DNA from: Hymenobacter sp. BT188
Lineage (GTDB): Bacteria > Bacteroidota > Bacteroidia > Cytophagales > Hymenobacteraceae
Assembly (NCBI RefSeq): GCF_014333585.1
Contig: NZ_JACSCW010000003.1
Coordinates: 248,001-312,000 of the forward strand
Length of the DNA: 64,000 bases
Reading direction: 5' to 3'
Of this stretch, positions 33,935 to 43,208 are shown piece after piece. The notes beneath the pieces were generated by a model. That model was not told where the DNA came from and did not search any database. It saw nothing but the letters and a program-made list of their open reading frames with translations. Position 1 is the stretch's first letter; each line of letters begins with the position of its first letter. The position numbers and the translations under genes were made by a program.

Positions 33935-35371
33935 ATGAAGCTCAGCATACAAGACTCCGATAAAGAGCAATTATTGAATCAGCTCGGCGTCGCTAACCTT
34001 AAGTTTCAGCAAACTTATCCCGGCGACAAGCCCGATCGGCAGCCCGTGCACACGGTGTACGGCGGCGCCAACCTGTTTAAATCGGATACCTGCGTGCGCA
34101 TGGGCGACATTGCCCTGAACAACCTCCGCACCTACGCGCCCAACTTTGTGGAGCTGGCCAACGTGCTTCAGCTCAAAGGCTACGAGCACTTGCCGAAATC
34201 GGGGAAAGATATTGCGGAGCTAACAGCCAAGCTGGACACCCTGACGCCGGAAGAGCGCAAAAAAGAAGTGGCCTGGCTGGCGTATTCGGTGTACAATAAG
34301 ATCCTCGCCAAGCTCAAAGCTGAACCTGTCGAAGACTTCCGGATTGACTTTGAAGACGGTTTCGGTAACCGCCCCGACGCAGAAGAAGATGCCACGGCTG
34401 TGCAGGCTGCCAACGAAGTAGCCATCGGGATGCAGAACGGCACGTTGTCGCCGTTCATCGGCATTCGCATCAAGCCGTTCACCGAGGACTTGAAGCAGCG
34501 TTGTGTTCGGACGCTGGATATTTTTCTGACGACCCTGCTGGAAAAAACCGGCGGAAAGCTGCCCGAAAACTTCGTGGTGATGCTGCCCAAAGTGACGATT
34601 CCGGAGCAGATGACGACGATGGTGCGCTTGTTCGAAATCCTGGAAAAGGCGAACAATTTGCCCCCCAACACCTTGCGGATGGAAACCATGGTAGAAGCCA
34701 CCCAAATCATCATGGATGAGGAAGGCCGCAACCCGCTGATGCGCATCATCCGGGCCGGTGAGGGCCGTTGCATTGCCGCTCACTTCGGCACCTACGACTA
34801 CACGGCTTCGGCCGGCATCACGGCGCGCTACCAGACCATGGCGCACCCCGTCTGCGACTTTGCCCACCACATGACCAAAGTGGCGCTGGGCGGCACCGGT
34901 ATTTTCCTCTCCGACGGCGCCACCAACGTAATGCCCATCGGTCCGCACCGGGGCGACAACCTGACATTTGAGCAGCAAAAGGAAAACCGCGAATCAGTAC
35001 ACAACGCGTGGCGGCAGGGTTTCCATCACACCACGCACTCTCTCATCAACGGCCTCTACCAGGGCTGGGACCTGAACCCGGCGCAACTACCGATGCGCTA
35101 CGCGGCTACGTATGCCTTCTTCCTGAGCAGCTACGAGGACGCCGTATTTCGCCTGAAAAGCTTCGTGGAGCGCGCGGCAATTTCCACGCTCACCGGCGAC
35201 ATTTTCGATGATGCCGCTACGGGCCAAGGCTTACTTAACTTCTTCCTGAAGGCACTTAACTGCGGGGCAATTACGGAGGAGGAAATCACTGCCACCGGGC
35301 TTACGAAGGAGGAAATTAATACTCGCTCCTTCTTTCGCATTCTGGAAAGCCGCCGCAAGCATAAAGGATAG
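33935..35371 (+). CDS. CitE/HpcH-HpaI-type aldolase superfamily protein (DUF6986)
   Basis: A 478-residue soluble protein with TIM-barrel motifs of the HpcH/HpaI/CitE superfamily: IDFEDGFGNRPDAEED (about 132-148), FIGIRIKPF, VVMLPKV, LRMETMVEATQII and AAHFGTYDYTASAGI. This superfamily contains CoA-ester lyases and pyruvate or glyoxylate aldolases with a divalent metal. I assign it to the DUF6986 type from memory; no reaction is known to me. It begins 47 bp after uraH on the same strand, so it probably belongs to the purine cluster, where glyoxylate is the expected carbon end product. A role in disposing of ureidoglycolate or glyoxylate is inference. Confidence 0.75.
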   Translation: MKLSIQDSDKEQLLNQLGVANLKFQQTYPGDKPDRQPVHTVYGGANLFKSDTCVRMGDIALNNLRTYAPNFVELANVLQLKGYEHLPKSGKDIAELTAKLDTLTPEERKKEVAWLAYSVYNKILAKLKAEPVEDFRIDFEDGFGNRPDAEEDATAVQAANEVAIGMQNGTLSPFIGIRIKPFTEDLKQRCVRTLDIFLTTLLEKTGGKLPENFVVMLPKVTIPEQMTTMVRLFEILEKANNLPPNTLRMETMVEATQIIMDEEGRNPLMRIIRAGEGRCIAAHFGTYDYTASAGITARYQTMAHPVCDFAHHMTKVALGGTGIFLSDGATNVMPIGPHRGDNLTFEQQKENRESVHNAWRQGFHHTTHSLINGLYQGWDLNPAQLPMRYAATYAFFLSSYEDAVFRLKSFVERAAISTLTGDIFDDAATGQGLLNFFLKALNCGAITEEEITATGLTKEEINTRSFFRILESRRKHKG

Positions 35372-35535
35372 CCCGCTTTTTACGCCTGCCTTTTAATTTA
35401 GGCTCGACAGCTTGATAGTACCAAAAAAAACACTAATTATACAAAAGATGACTAGCTACTAGTTATTGAGCCCTCGCATGTTCAGATAGGCTCTAACAAG
35501 TTACTGATTGCCCTAATCATTATATCTGGGTTAAC

Positions 35536-36408
35536 ATGCAGTTAGATGCCTACACATCTTATTTATCAGCAATTCTGGCCGCAAATCAGACGGAAGCAGG
35601 CGCTGCATGGCTGCACAAGCAGATAGCAAGCTTACACTCTGAAAAAGCTTTCTATTTAGCCTTCAGCCAAGTTCCTCGTTTTGTAGGAAAGCAGCCTCTG
35701 TACCTGACAGTGGATCAACTGGCCGAGGCCGCACAGTTACGTCCAGGGTTTAATCCTGGGTTGTGGACAGTCGATCAGGTGGCGCGCACGTTGCTGCTGC
35801 TGAAGGTCCCGCACCATAACTCAACCGCATATTCCTACCTTTTAAATGAGCTTTTTAGTGTAGCTGATTTAAGTGAATTAGCCACGCTTTATGCTGCGCT
35901 ACCACTTTTGCCTTATCCAGAGTCACACCGCGAGCGGGCGGCGGAAGGGGTTCGCACCACGATGACGAGTGTATTCGACGCCATCGCGCTGAATAATCCT
36001 TATCCCCACGACTATTTACCAACTGAGGCCTGGAATCAGATGGTGCTGAAGGCAGTGTTTAATGCGCGGCCACTACATCGGATTTATGGGTTGGACAACA
36101 GGCGTAATGCAGCGCTGGCGCATATGCTCATCGATTATGCGCATGAGCGCTGGGCTGCTGGTCGGGCGCTCACACCGGAGGTGTGGCGGTTAGTAGGCCC
36201 TTACCTCACAACTGATAATATGCCTGATGTTGAGCGGTTATTTCAAAGCTCAAATGAGTTGGAAAACCAAGCTGGCGCTCTGGCATTGGCAGAAAGTAAT
36301 TCACCGGAAATCAAAGATATGTTGAGTCAGCACGCAGACATAGAGATGAAAATAAGGAGTGGCGATTTCACTTGGCAAAGCATCGGAGAAAGAGCTTACA
36401 AAGCTTAA
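35536..36408 (+). CDS. eboA: EboA family protein
   Basis: A 290-residue, all-helical, soluble protein without signal peptide. The region RTTMTSVFDAIALNNPYP and then YLPTEAWNQMVLKAVFN, followed by HRIYGLDNRRN, is the EboA-type core as I recognise it. No catalytic motif is visible. It is the first gene of six in the order eboA-eboF on the plus strand, which is the strongest evidence for the name. Elsewhere the ebo genes are linked with traffic of a small molecule to the periplasm; the task of EboA is unknown. A 164-bp gap with no clear promoter precedes it. Confidence 0.82.
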   Translation: MQLDAYTSYLSAILAANQTEAGAAWLHKQIASLHSEKAFYLAFSQVPRFVGKQPLYLTVDQLAEAAQLRPGFNPGLWTVDQVARTLLLLKVPHHNSTAYSYLLNELFSVADLSELATLYAALPLLPYPESHRERAAEGVRTTMTSVFDAIALNNPYPHDYLPTEAWNQMVLKAVFNARPLHRIYGLDNRRNAALAHMLIDYAHERWAAGRALTPEVWRLVGPYLTTDNMPDVERLFQSSNELENQAGALALAESNSPEIKDMLSQHADIEMKIRSGDFTWQSIGERAYKA

Positions 36409-36469
36409 AAGCCAGTATGCTTTACAACCTTTTGTATACGCCTGATCAGTTACCTAAACCCCCTAGAGT

Positions 36470-37375
36470 ATGTTATTTATCGATCCGCACGTGCACATGA
36501 CTTCCCGCACTACCGATGATTATGAGGCTATGCGCAATGCAGGAATTGTGGCCATTATAGAGCCGGCGTTCTGGATGGGACAGCCTCGTACGCAGGTTGG
36601 CACCTTTAAGGATTATTATAGCCACCTAATTGGCTTCGAGCGGTTTAGGGCTAGTCAATTCGGGATTAAGCACTACTGTACTATCGGCCTGAATTCTAAG
36701 GAAGCCAACAACGAAGCGTTGGCCGAAGAAGTCATGGAGCTACTGCCCTTGTTCGTCTGTAAAGAGGGCGTTGTTGGCGTGGGCGAGATTGGCTACGATG
36801 ACCAAACTGCTGCTGAGGATAAATACTATCGGCTGCAGCTGGAACTAGCCAAGGAAGTGAGCTTGCCGGTCCAGATTCACACACCGCACCGCGACAAGAA
36901 GAAAGGCACCCTGCGCAGTATGGAGGTAGCCCTAGAGCATGGGCTGGACCCTTCAATGGTCATTGTTGACCATAACAATGAAGAGACGGTGCAGGATGTA
37001 CTCGATCGGGGCTTCTGGGCGGCTTTTACTATTTACCCACACACCAAGATGGGTAATGAGCGCATGACAGAGATAGTCAAGCAGTACGGTCCTGAACGTA
37101 TTTTCATCAATAGTGCCGCCGACTGGGGCATCAGCGACCCGCTGGCTGTACCCAAAACTGCCCATTTGATGCTAGAACGGGGTATTCCGGCCGAAACGGT
37201 GCGCTTAGTTACATATCAAAATGCGCTGGAAGCATTTGGTCAAAGTGGGCAAATGCAGGAAAGTGAGTGGCTTACAACAACCCAGATTGATCAGAGTCAG
37301 AAGTTCTCTGGCAACTCGATTTTGCGGGGCGGCCAAACTCCCAAAATTGACTCTGACACCACTATCATTCGTTAA
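36470..37375 (+). CDS. eboB: EboB, TatD-family metal-dependent hydrolase
   Basis: A 301-residue TIM-barrel hydrolase of the TatD/amidohydrolase type. Metal ligands: DPHVHM (HxH, residues 4-9), GVGEIGYDD (Glu), QIHTPHRDK (His), VDHNNEET (His) and INSAADWG (Asp). Its length is above that of typical TatD DNases (about 260) and it clusters with ebo genes, so it is EboB, not housekeeping TatD. The substrate is unknown. It starts 61 bp after eboA. Confidence 0.87.
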   Translation: MLFIDPHVHMTSRTTDDYEAMRNAGIVAIIEPAFWMGQPRTQVGTFKDYYSHLIGFERFRASQFGIKHYCTIGLNSKEANNEALAEEVMELLPLFVCKEGVVGVGEIGYDDQTAAEDKYYRLQLELAKEVSLPVQIHTPHRDKKKGTLRSMEVALEHGLDPSMVIVDHNNEETVQDVLDRGFWAAFTIYPHTKMGNERMTEIVKQYGPERIFINSAADWGISDPLAVPKTAHLMLERGIPAETVRLVTYQNALEAFGQSGQMQESEWLTTTQIDQSQKFSGNSILRGGQTPKIDSDTTIIR

Positions 37376-37387
37376 AAGCCCGTCGCT

Positions 37388-38299
37388 ATGAGTCGATTCT
37401 TTGCCCACCTTGTGCTAATGCGACCTGCCAATATCATCACGGCCATCGCCGATATTCTGCTTGGCTTTGCGGCATCGGGCTCGGTCCAAATGATCTTACA
37501 TGATGGCCCTGCTTATTCATCGCATCCTCAGCTGACCAACTTGTATTGGCTCGTGGCAGCTACCATAGGCTTGTATGGCGGCGGCGTAGTGTTCAACGAC
37601 GTATTCGACGCTGACCTTGACAGAAAGGAGCGCCCCGAACGCCCCATTCCTAGTGGGGCGGCCAGCCGCCTGAGTGCTAGTCTACTAGGTGCGCTGTTGT
37701 TGCTGGCCGGCGTGGTGGCTGCGTTCCAGGTTTCCAGCACCAGTGGCCTGATAGCCCTAGTAATTGCCGTTTTGGCCTTGGTGTATGATTCGTTTAGCAA
37801 ACACTATTCAGTGCTGGGTCCGTTGAACATGGGAGCATGTCGGGGGGGCAATTTGCTGCTTGGCTTAAGCGCTTTGCCCGCGGCCGTGGGAGAGTATTGG
37901 TATCTGGCCTTGCTGCCGATCGTGTATATCGCGGCTATTACGGCTATCAGTCGGGGTGAAGTGCACGGTGGCGACAAAAAGATCCTGCTGGGGTCGGTTG
38001 GCTTATACAGCCTGGTTATTGGCAGCATTTTACTCCTGATGGCCTTGCCGCAGATCAATGGGTTGTACACAATCCCATTTCTGGCTTTATTCTGCTACCT
38101 CATTTTCCCGCCCCTTTTTAAGGCAATTTCTTCTTTAAAGCCTCTTGACGTCCGCCTGGCGGTTAAAGCCGGAATTATGGCGTTGATTCTACTCGATGCT
38201 ACGATAGCCGCTGGCTTTGCTGGTTGGTGGTATGGCCTGATCGTTCTGGCCTTATTTCCGCTTTCCCGGTTGCTGGCCAGAGTGTTTGCTGTAACTTAA
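37388..38299 (+). CDS. eboC: EboC, UbiA-like prenyltransferase
   Basis: A 303-residue integral membrane protein with eight or nine TM helices. It carries the first Asp-rich UbiA motif NDVFDADLDRKERPERP (about 66-82), the RPIPSG stretch that follows, and YDSFSKHYSVLGPLNMGACRG in place of the second motif. UbiA enzymes transfer prenyl groups to aromatic or sugar acceptors. In ebo clusters the acceptor is unknown. Starts 12 bp after eboB. Confidence 0.87.
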   Translation: MSRFFAHLVLMRPANIITAIADILLGFAASGSVQMILHDGPAYSSHPQLTNLYWLVAATIGLYGGGVVFNDVFDADLDRKERPERPIPSGAASRLSASLLGALLLLAGVVAAFQVSSTSGLIALVIAVLALVYDSFSKHYSVLGPLNMGACRGGNLLLGLSALPAAVGEYWYLALLPIVYIAAITAISRGEVHGGDKKILLGSVGLYSLVIGSILLLMALPQINGLYTIPFLALFCYLIFPPLFKAISSLKPLDVRLAVKAGIMALILLDATIAAGFAGWWYGLIVLALFPLSRLLARVFAVT

Positions 38300-38430
38300 G
38301 AACCAGTACTTTATACTACTTTAAAAAAGGCAACCCTATTCCGTTGAAAAACGATTTTAACCTTCTCTTGTCTCAGTTTTGAATAGGTAGAGAAGAACGC
38401 TTTTCGTGCAGTAATTTACTTCTGTTCTAC

Positions 38431-39594
38431 ATGCATATTTCTCCTCTGAAGCAGCAATTTCAGGTTGCTTTTTCTTATGATGTTCATTTTACTGAGGGCT
38501 TGTTTAGCGCGCACAATAAGCTGATTCGTGATGTGCTCTCGCAGGATGGAGGAGCCGAGCCACGCAAAATATTCTTTGTAGTTGATGATGGGGTAGCTGC
38601 ACAGCATCCGCAACTTATAGGTGCTATTACGAACTATGTCGACTCGCATGCGGAAGTCATGCAGCTTAGCGGCCCGATTACCGTAATTCCGGGCGGTGAA
38701 CAGTGCAAAAACGAGCCGGCACTGGTGCAGCAGTTGCTCGATGCTGTCAATACTTACCACATCGACCGTCACTCGTATTTTGTGGGAATTGGGGGTGGAG
38801 CCGTTCTGGATTTGGTTGGGTACGTGGCCTCAGTGGCCCATCGGGGCATTCGGCATATCCGCATTCCTACCACAGTGTTGTCGCAGAATGACTCGGGTAT
38901 TGGTGTGAAAAACAGTGTTAATGCTTTCGGGAAGAAGAATTTCCTCGGGAATTTCTCGCCGCCCTACGCTGTCCTTAACGACTTTGAATTCTTGCTGACG
39001 CTGGAAGATCGGGACTGGCGGGGTGGTATTGCGGAAGCTTTAAAAGTGGGTCTGATTAAGGACGCGAAGTTTTTTGCGTTTATTCAGGATAACGCGGAAA
39101 AATTGGCTGCTCGCGATATGCCTGCCATGCAGTATTTAATTCACCGCTGCGCTGAAATGCACTTGCAACACATAGCCGGTGGAGACCCTTTTGAGCAAGG
39201 TTCTTCCCGGCCACTGGACTTTGGACATTGGTCGGCGCATAAGCTTGAGCAGTTGAGTAATTACCGCATCCGGCACGGCGAAGCAGTTGCCATCGGAATT
39301 GCCTTAGATTCAGTGTATTCACATTTGCAAGGTCGAATCAGTGATGCTGAATTAGATCAGATTATTTCCGTTATCCGCACACTGGGTTTTGACTTGTATG
39401 CACCTGAAATGTCGGCGCATTTGGAGGACGCTTCGCATCCGCAAAGTATACAGCATGGGTTGCAGGAATTTCGGGAGCACCTGGGGGGCAAATTGACCAT
39501 TATGCTGCTGGAAAAAATAGGCCGCGGCGTAGAAGTCCACGAAATGGATGGACGACTGGTGGAGGAGGCTGTCAGAAAACTGCAGCAGTACTAA
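38431..39594 (+). CDS. eboD: EboD, 3-dehydroquinate-synthase-like sugar phosphate cyclase
   Basis: A 387-residue protein of the AroB/sugar phosphate cyclase fold. NAD site PGGEQCKN and GIGGGAVLDLVGYVA (about 110-125); IPTTVLSQNDSGIGVKN; metal ligands Glu in GGIAEALKVGLIKD, His in DFGHWSAHKLE and His in RHGEAVAIGI. The DHQS stretch GGKTG is replaced by GVKNS, which separates EboD from housekeeping AroB and suggests a different cyclisation substrate. It follows eboC after 131 bp, the largest gap in the cluster, so a second promoter is possible there. Confidence 0.88.
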   Translation: MHISPLKQQFQVAFSYDVHFTEGLFSAHNKLIRDVLSQDGGAEPRKIFFVVDDGVAAQHPQLIGAITNYVDSHAEVMQLSGPITVIPGGEQCKNEPALVQQLLDAVNTYHIDRHSYFVGIGGGAVLDLVGYVASVAHRGIRHIRIPTTVLSQNDSGIGVKNSVNAFGKKNFLGNFSPPYAVLNDFEFLLTLEDRDWRGGIAEALKVGLIKDAKFFAFIQDNAEKLAARDMPAMQYLIHRCAEMHLQHIAGGDPFEQGSSRPLDFGHWSAHKLEQLSNYRIRHGEAVAIGIALDSVYSHLQGRISDAELDQIISVIRTLGFDLYAPEMSAHLEDASHPQSIQHGLQEFREHLGGKLTIMLLEKIGRGVEVHEMDGRLVEEAVRKLQQY

Positions 39595-39643
39595 TCAGCG
39601 GCCCAAATGGTAGTCGTTGGCGTTAACCTCGGGACTATAAGCT

Positions 39644-40915
39644 ATGGAAATTCAGAACGGCTATCAGCTCACGTATTGCACTAATATCCACCCTGGCGAA
39701 ACCTGGGCTGCTGTTTTTGAGAGCCTGCAGATGTATGCGCTGCCCGTGAAGGCGCGCGTTTCACCCAATAAACCCTTTGCAATTGGCTTGCGCCTTTCTG
39801 ACGTTGCCAGCAAAGAATTGGAGCAAGGCGAGCAATTAACGGAGTTCAAATTGTGGCTGGCGGAGCACGATTTGTATGTGCCCATTATAAACGGGTTTCC
39901 TTTTGGCAGCTTCCACGGAGAAGCGGTGAAAGATGACGTGCATCGGCCCGACTGGACAACACGCGAGCGTTTAGAATACACCAAACGCTTAGCCCGTCTG
40001 CTCGCATTTTTGTTGCCTGAGGGGATAGTGGGGGGCATTTCTACGTCGCCGCTCTCCTACAAACCGTGGCTGGCGGGCAATGCACAGCAAACCCAAACGG
40101 TGTTGCAGAGTAGTACCCAGCATCTGGCGGAACTGGTGGAAGAACTCGTCAGAATACGGGCGCAATCTGGGCGGCATATTCACCTCGACATTGAGCCCGA
40201 ACCAGATGGGCTGCTCGAAACGTCAGCAGAATTTATTGATTACTACGAAACGTATTTGCTGCCCCAGGTTTCAGGTCATTTAGAAGCACAGCTTGGGATA
40301 AGTCAGCAGCGCGCAGTTCAAGCAGTTTATGACAGCGTTCAGCTATGCTACGACGTGTGTCATTTTGCTTTGGCCTACGAAGATCCTGCTGCCGTGCTGG
40401 AGCAATTAGCGGCCAAAAGAATCAAGGTTGGGCGCGTGCAAATCAGTGCCGCGTTGAAGGCAGATTTGCCCCCCAATAGTGAAGAGCGACACGCTTTAGC
40501 TCAGCAATTCAGCGCTTTTTCTGAATCTACTTACCTGCACCAGGTGCTGGTTCGTAACTACGATAATAGCATTACCCAATATCCCGATTTGCCGGCCGCC
40601 TTACCTCATATTATGGACGCGCAGGCTACGGAATGGCGCTCACACTTTCACGTTCCCGTTTTTCTGGAACGCTATAATTTGTTGCAGTCCACGCAGCCGG
40701 AAATACAGAAAATATTACGGTTGTTAGCCGCGCAGCATTTTACTACTTATCTGGAAGTTGAAACCTATACTTGGGAGGTGTTGCCGCCTGAAATAAAGCA
40801 GGATTTGGTGTCCTCTATCGAGAGAGAATTGAACTGGGTAAAGCAAAATGTAGAGCTGTCTGAACTACAGTTAAACGAGTCAGATATCACTTATAAAATG
40901 GGCGTATCCGCATAA
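39644..40915 (+). CDS. eboE: EboE, xylose-isomerase-like TIM-barrel protein
   Basis: A 423-residue protein with the AP-endonuclease-2/xylose-isomerase-like barrel. It opens with the EboE-like YQLTYCTNIHPGETW, and has IINGFPFGSFHGE, HLDIEPEPDG (metal-site Glu), YDVCHFALAYED (Asp and His), RVQISAAL and HFHVPVF (His). Databases call this class 'metabolite traffic protein EboE'. Substrate and reaction are unknown. It lies 49 bp after eboD and 55 bp before eboF. Confidence 0.88.
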   Translation: MEIQNGYQLTYCTNIHPGETWAAVFESLQMYALPVKARVSPNKPFAIGLRLSDVASKELEQGEQLTEFKLWLAEHDLYVPIINGFPFGSFHGEAVKDDVHRPDWTTRERLEYTKRLARLLAFLLPEGIVGGISTSPLSYKPWLAGNAQQTQTVLQSSTQHLAELVEELVRIRAQSGRHIHLDIEPEPDGLLETSAEFIDYYETYLLPQVSGHLEAQLGISQQRAVQAVYDSVQLCYDVCHFALAYEDPAAVLEQLAAKRIKVGRVQISAALKADLPPNSEERHALAQQFSAFSESTYLHQVLVRNYDNSITQYPDLPAALPHIMDAQATEWRSHFHVPVFLERYNLLQSTQPEIQKILRLLAAQHFTTYLEVETYTWEVLPPEIKQDLVSSIERELNWVKQNVELSELQLNESDITYKMGVSA

Positions 40916-40970
40916 GACATTATTAGCGGAATTACATCGAATTATTCCGCCGATTAACCCCCAGATAGAT

Positions 40971-42353
40971 ATGCGAAAAACAGTCGTAATTGACGTTGTC
41001 GGCCTTACCCCAGCTTCCGTTGGAGAGAATACGCCTTTTCTAAAAAAGTGGTCAGAAGGTGCTAAAGTAGCTTCCATAGGCCATGTGTGGCCGGCGGTAA
41101 CCTGCTCGGTACAAGCTACCTACCTGACTGGTAAATGGCCGACGGAGCATGGCATCGTTGGGAACGGCTGGTATTTTCGGGATGAATGTGAGCCTAAATT
41201 TTGGCGCCAGTCTAATAAGCTGGTGGAAGCGCCGAAAATCTGGGATGTTGCCAAAGCCCTTGATCCAACATTTACCTGCGCTAACATCTGCTGGTGGTAT
41301 GCCATGTACAGCACCGCCGATTATGCAGTAACTCCGCGTCCGCAATACTTGTCGGATGGGCGCAAGATGCCAGATTGCTATACTTTTCCGATGGAATTGC
41401 GCCCCCAGCTGGAAGCCAAGCTGGGCACGTTTCCGCTGTTTGATTTTTGGGGCCCTCGCACGACCATTAAATCCAGCCGGTGGATTGCCGACGCCGCGAT
41501 AGAAACGGATAAGCTTCACGACCCGACCCTGACGCTGGTGTATTTGCCCCACCTCGACTACAATACCCAGCGCTATGGCCCCGCCGATGCACGTGTTGCT
41601 GCTGATCTGCGCGAGATAGACGGGGTTTGCCAGCACTTGGCTACGTATTATGAAAGCAAAGGTGCCCATGTCATTTTCCTGTCGGAGTATGGTATTGCTG
41701 CCGCCTCCCGTCCGGTGCACTTAAATCGGGTGCTTCGGGAGAACGGGTACTTGTCTATTCGGGAGGAGCGGGGGCTGGAACTGTTGGATGCCGGCACCTG
41801 CCAGGCTTTTGCACTGGCTGACCACCAACTGGCCCATATTTACGTGAATGATCCGTCCAAGCTCACGGCTGTTCGGCAATTGCTGGAGGCGGTGCCCGGC
41901 GTGGAGAAAGTGCTTGGACCGGAGGAAAAAGTAACTTACCACTTAGACCATCCGCGAGCTGGCGAGCTGATTGCCATTGCTGAGAAAGGCGCTTGGTTTA
42001 CGTACTACTATTGGCTTGATGATGCTAAGGCACCCGATTTTGCCCGCATTGTTGACATTCATCGCAAACCCGGCTACGATCCGGTGGAGATGTTTACGAA
42101 CCCAAACATCAAGTTTCTGGTGCCTAAAATCGGCCTGAAACTGCTGCGCAAAAAGCTAGGCTTCCGCATGCTCATGGACGTGATTCCGCTGGATGCCGGC
42201 TTGGTGAAAGGCTCGCATGGTCGGCCACCGGAAGCGCCCGCCGAAGGCCCGCTACTCATGAGTCGCAGCGCCCACCTTATTCCGACGGATAGCATAGAAG
42301 CTCCAGCTGTTTTTGACGTCATTCTCGCGCATTTGCAGAGCAAGTACAACTGA
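40971..42353 (+). CDS. eboF: EboF, alkaline phosphatase/nucleotide pyrophosphatase-like
   Basis: A 460-residue member of the type I phosphodiesterase/nucleotide pyrophosphatase branch of the alkaline phosphatase superfamily. MRKTVVIDVVGLTP (first metal Asp), VWPAVTCSVQATYLTG (Thr nucleophile, about 46), VYLPHLDYNTQRYGP (Asp, His), and VKGSHGRPP (His) are its metal-site motifs. No signal peptide is seen, unlike many relatives, so it would act in the cytoplasm. Last gene of the ebo cluster; convergent with the next gene. Confidence 0.86.
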   Translation: MRKTVVIDVVGLTPASVGENTPFLKKWSEGAKVASIGHVWPAVTCSVQATYLTGKWPTEHGIVGNGWYFRDECEPKFWRQSNKLVEAPKIWDVAKALDPTFTCANICWWYAMYSTADYAVTPRPQYLSDGRKMPDCYTFPMELRPQLEAKLGTFPLFDFWGPRTTIKSSRWIADAAIETDKLHDPTLTLVYLPHLDYNTQRYGPADARVAADLREIDGVCQHLATYYESKGAHVIFLSEYGIAAASRPVHLNRVLRENGYLSIREERGLELLDAGTCQAFALADHQLAHIYVNDPSKLTAVRQLLEAVPGVEKVLGPEEKVTYHLDHPRAGELIAIAEKGAWFTYYYWLDDAKAPDFARIVDIHRKPGYDPVEMFTNPNIKFLVPKIGLKLLRKKLGFRMLMDVIPLDAGLVKGSHGRPPEAPAEGPLLMSRSAHLIPTDSIEAPAVFDVILAHLQSKYN

Positions 42354-42410
42354 GCAGACAGCAGGTGACAATATGGGTTTTGGTGAAGCGAATAAAGCGG
42401 TTGCAATTGC

Positions 42411-42770
42411 TTACACCTCCCCCATTTTTACTTTGAAGCGGGTCAGATAAAGCCAGTAAATGAATAAGGAAACCGCGCAAATAAGTAAGCCTAGCGCTTC
42501 GCGCCCTTCCTCAATATTGATATCCTTCATGCCATTCTTCAGGGCGACACCTTCCCAATGGGCTGGCCACTGAAAAAAGCCCCCCACAAAGAAGGCGATG
42601 CTTGCAAGGAGAATAGGTAAAGGGGATACTTTCCGGCCGGTAAAAATAATAGCAGACACAACGGCTGGGAAAAGGTATATCGGGACCCAGATATAGGGGT
42701 CGGGGTCATTGTATTGGACTGCGGCAAACCCAATAAACAGTATTGTCATTACCCCAGAGAAGAGTCGCAT
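42411..42770 (-). CDS. TMEM220-like four-helix membrane protein
   Basis: A 119-residue protein with four TM helices and the hallmark FAAVQYNDPDPYIWVPIY (residues 16-33), which I recognise from the TMEM220 family of eukaryotes and Bacteroidota. Function is unknown. It is convergent with eboF, 57 bp away, and not part of that transcript. A copy of the GGGGGGC word encodes its Gly-Gly at about residues 63-64. Confidence 0.72.
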   Translation of the reverse strand: MRLFSGVMTILFIGFAAVQYNDPDPYIWVPIYLFPAVVSAIIFTGRKVSPLPILLASIAFFVGGFFQWPAHWEGVALKNGMKDINIEEGREALGLLICAVSLFIYWLYLTRFKVKMGEV

Positions 42771-43208
42771 CAGCTTATAAAAGATTAGGTTTTAATTCTG
42801 GGCTTTGCCGGTCAATACGGTTGCCTTTAATAAAAGAGAAGGTAGCGCAATATTTCACACAGACACTTATTTTCTGTACCAATAAGATACTAAATGCACC
42901 ATTACTTATTGACTTTATTAGCTTGAAAAGTAATTGTTTAATGCCCTCAAAATTGACGGCGCACATTTGCTGAGTGCGTTCAGCCAAACTGAATAGTATA
43001 AGCCGCTTCTATTCGACTGGGGGGCTTTTTAGCAAGCAATGCAATAGTCCATACCATATATCTGAAGTTCAGCTCAAAAAAATAGTTTTCAGGCTGGAAT
43101 TAGCAGCTACTTCTGTACCGTTGTGTCTTTATAAGTATTGGTACAATTCATATCTTGTAATGGATTGTGCCGGTACTGTAAGTATTGGCCCACGAAGCGC
43201 TGGCCTGT
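42771..43208. other. Intergenic, AT-rich, no gene seen
   Basis: About 440 bp before the sensor kinase. It holds one GGGGGGCTTTTT half-terminator word at about 43019 and several AT tracts. No reading frame with coding character, no full promoter match and no stable RNA fold were found. Confidence 0.45.
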
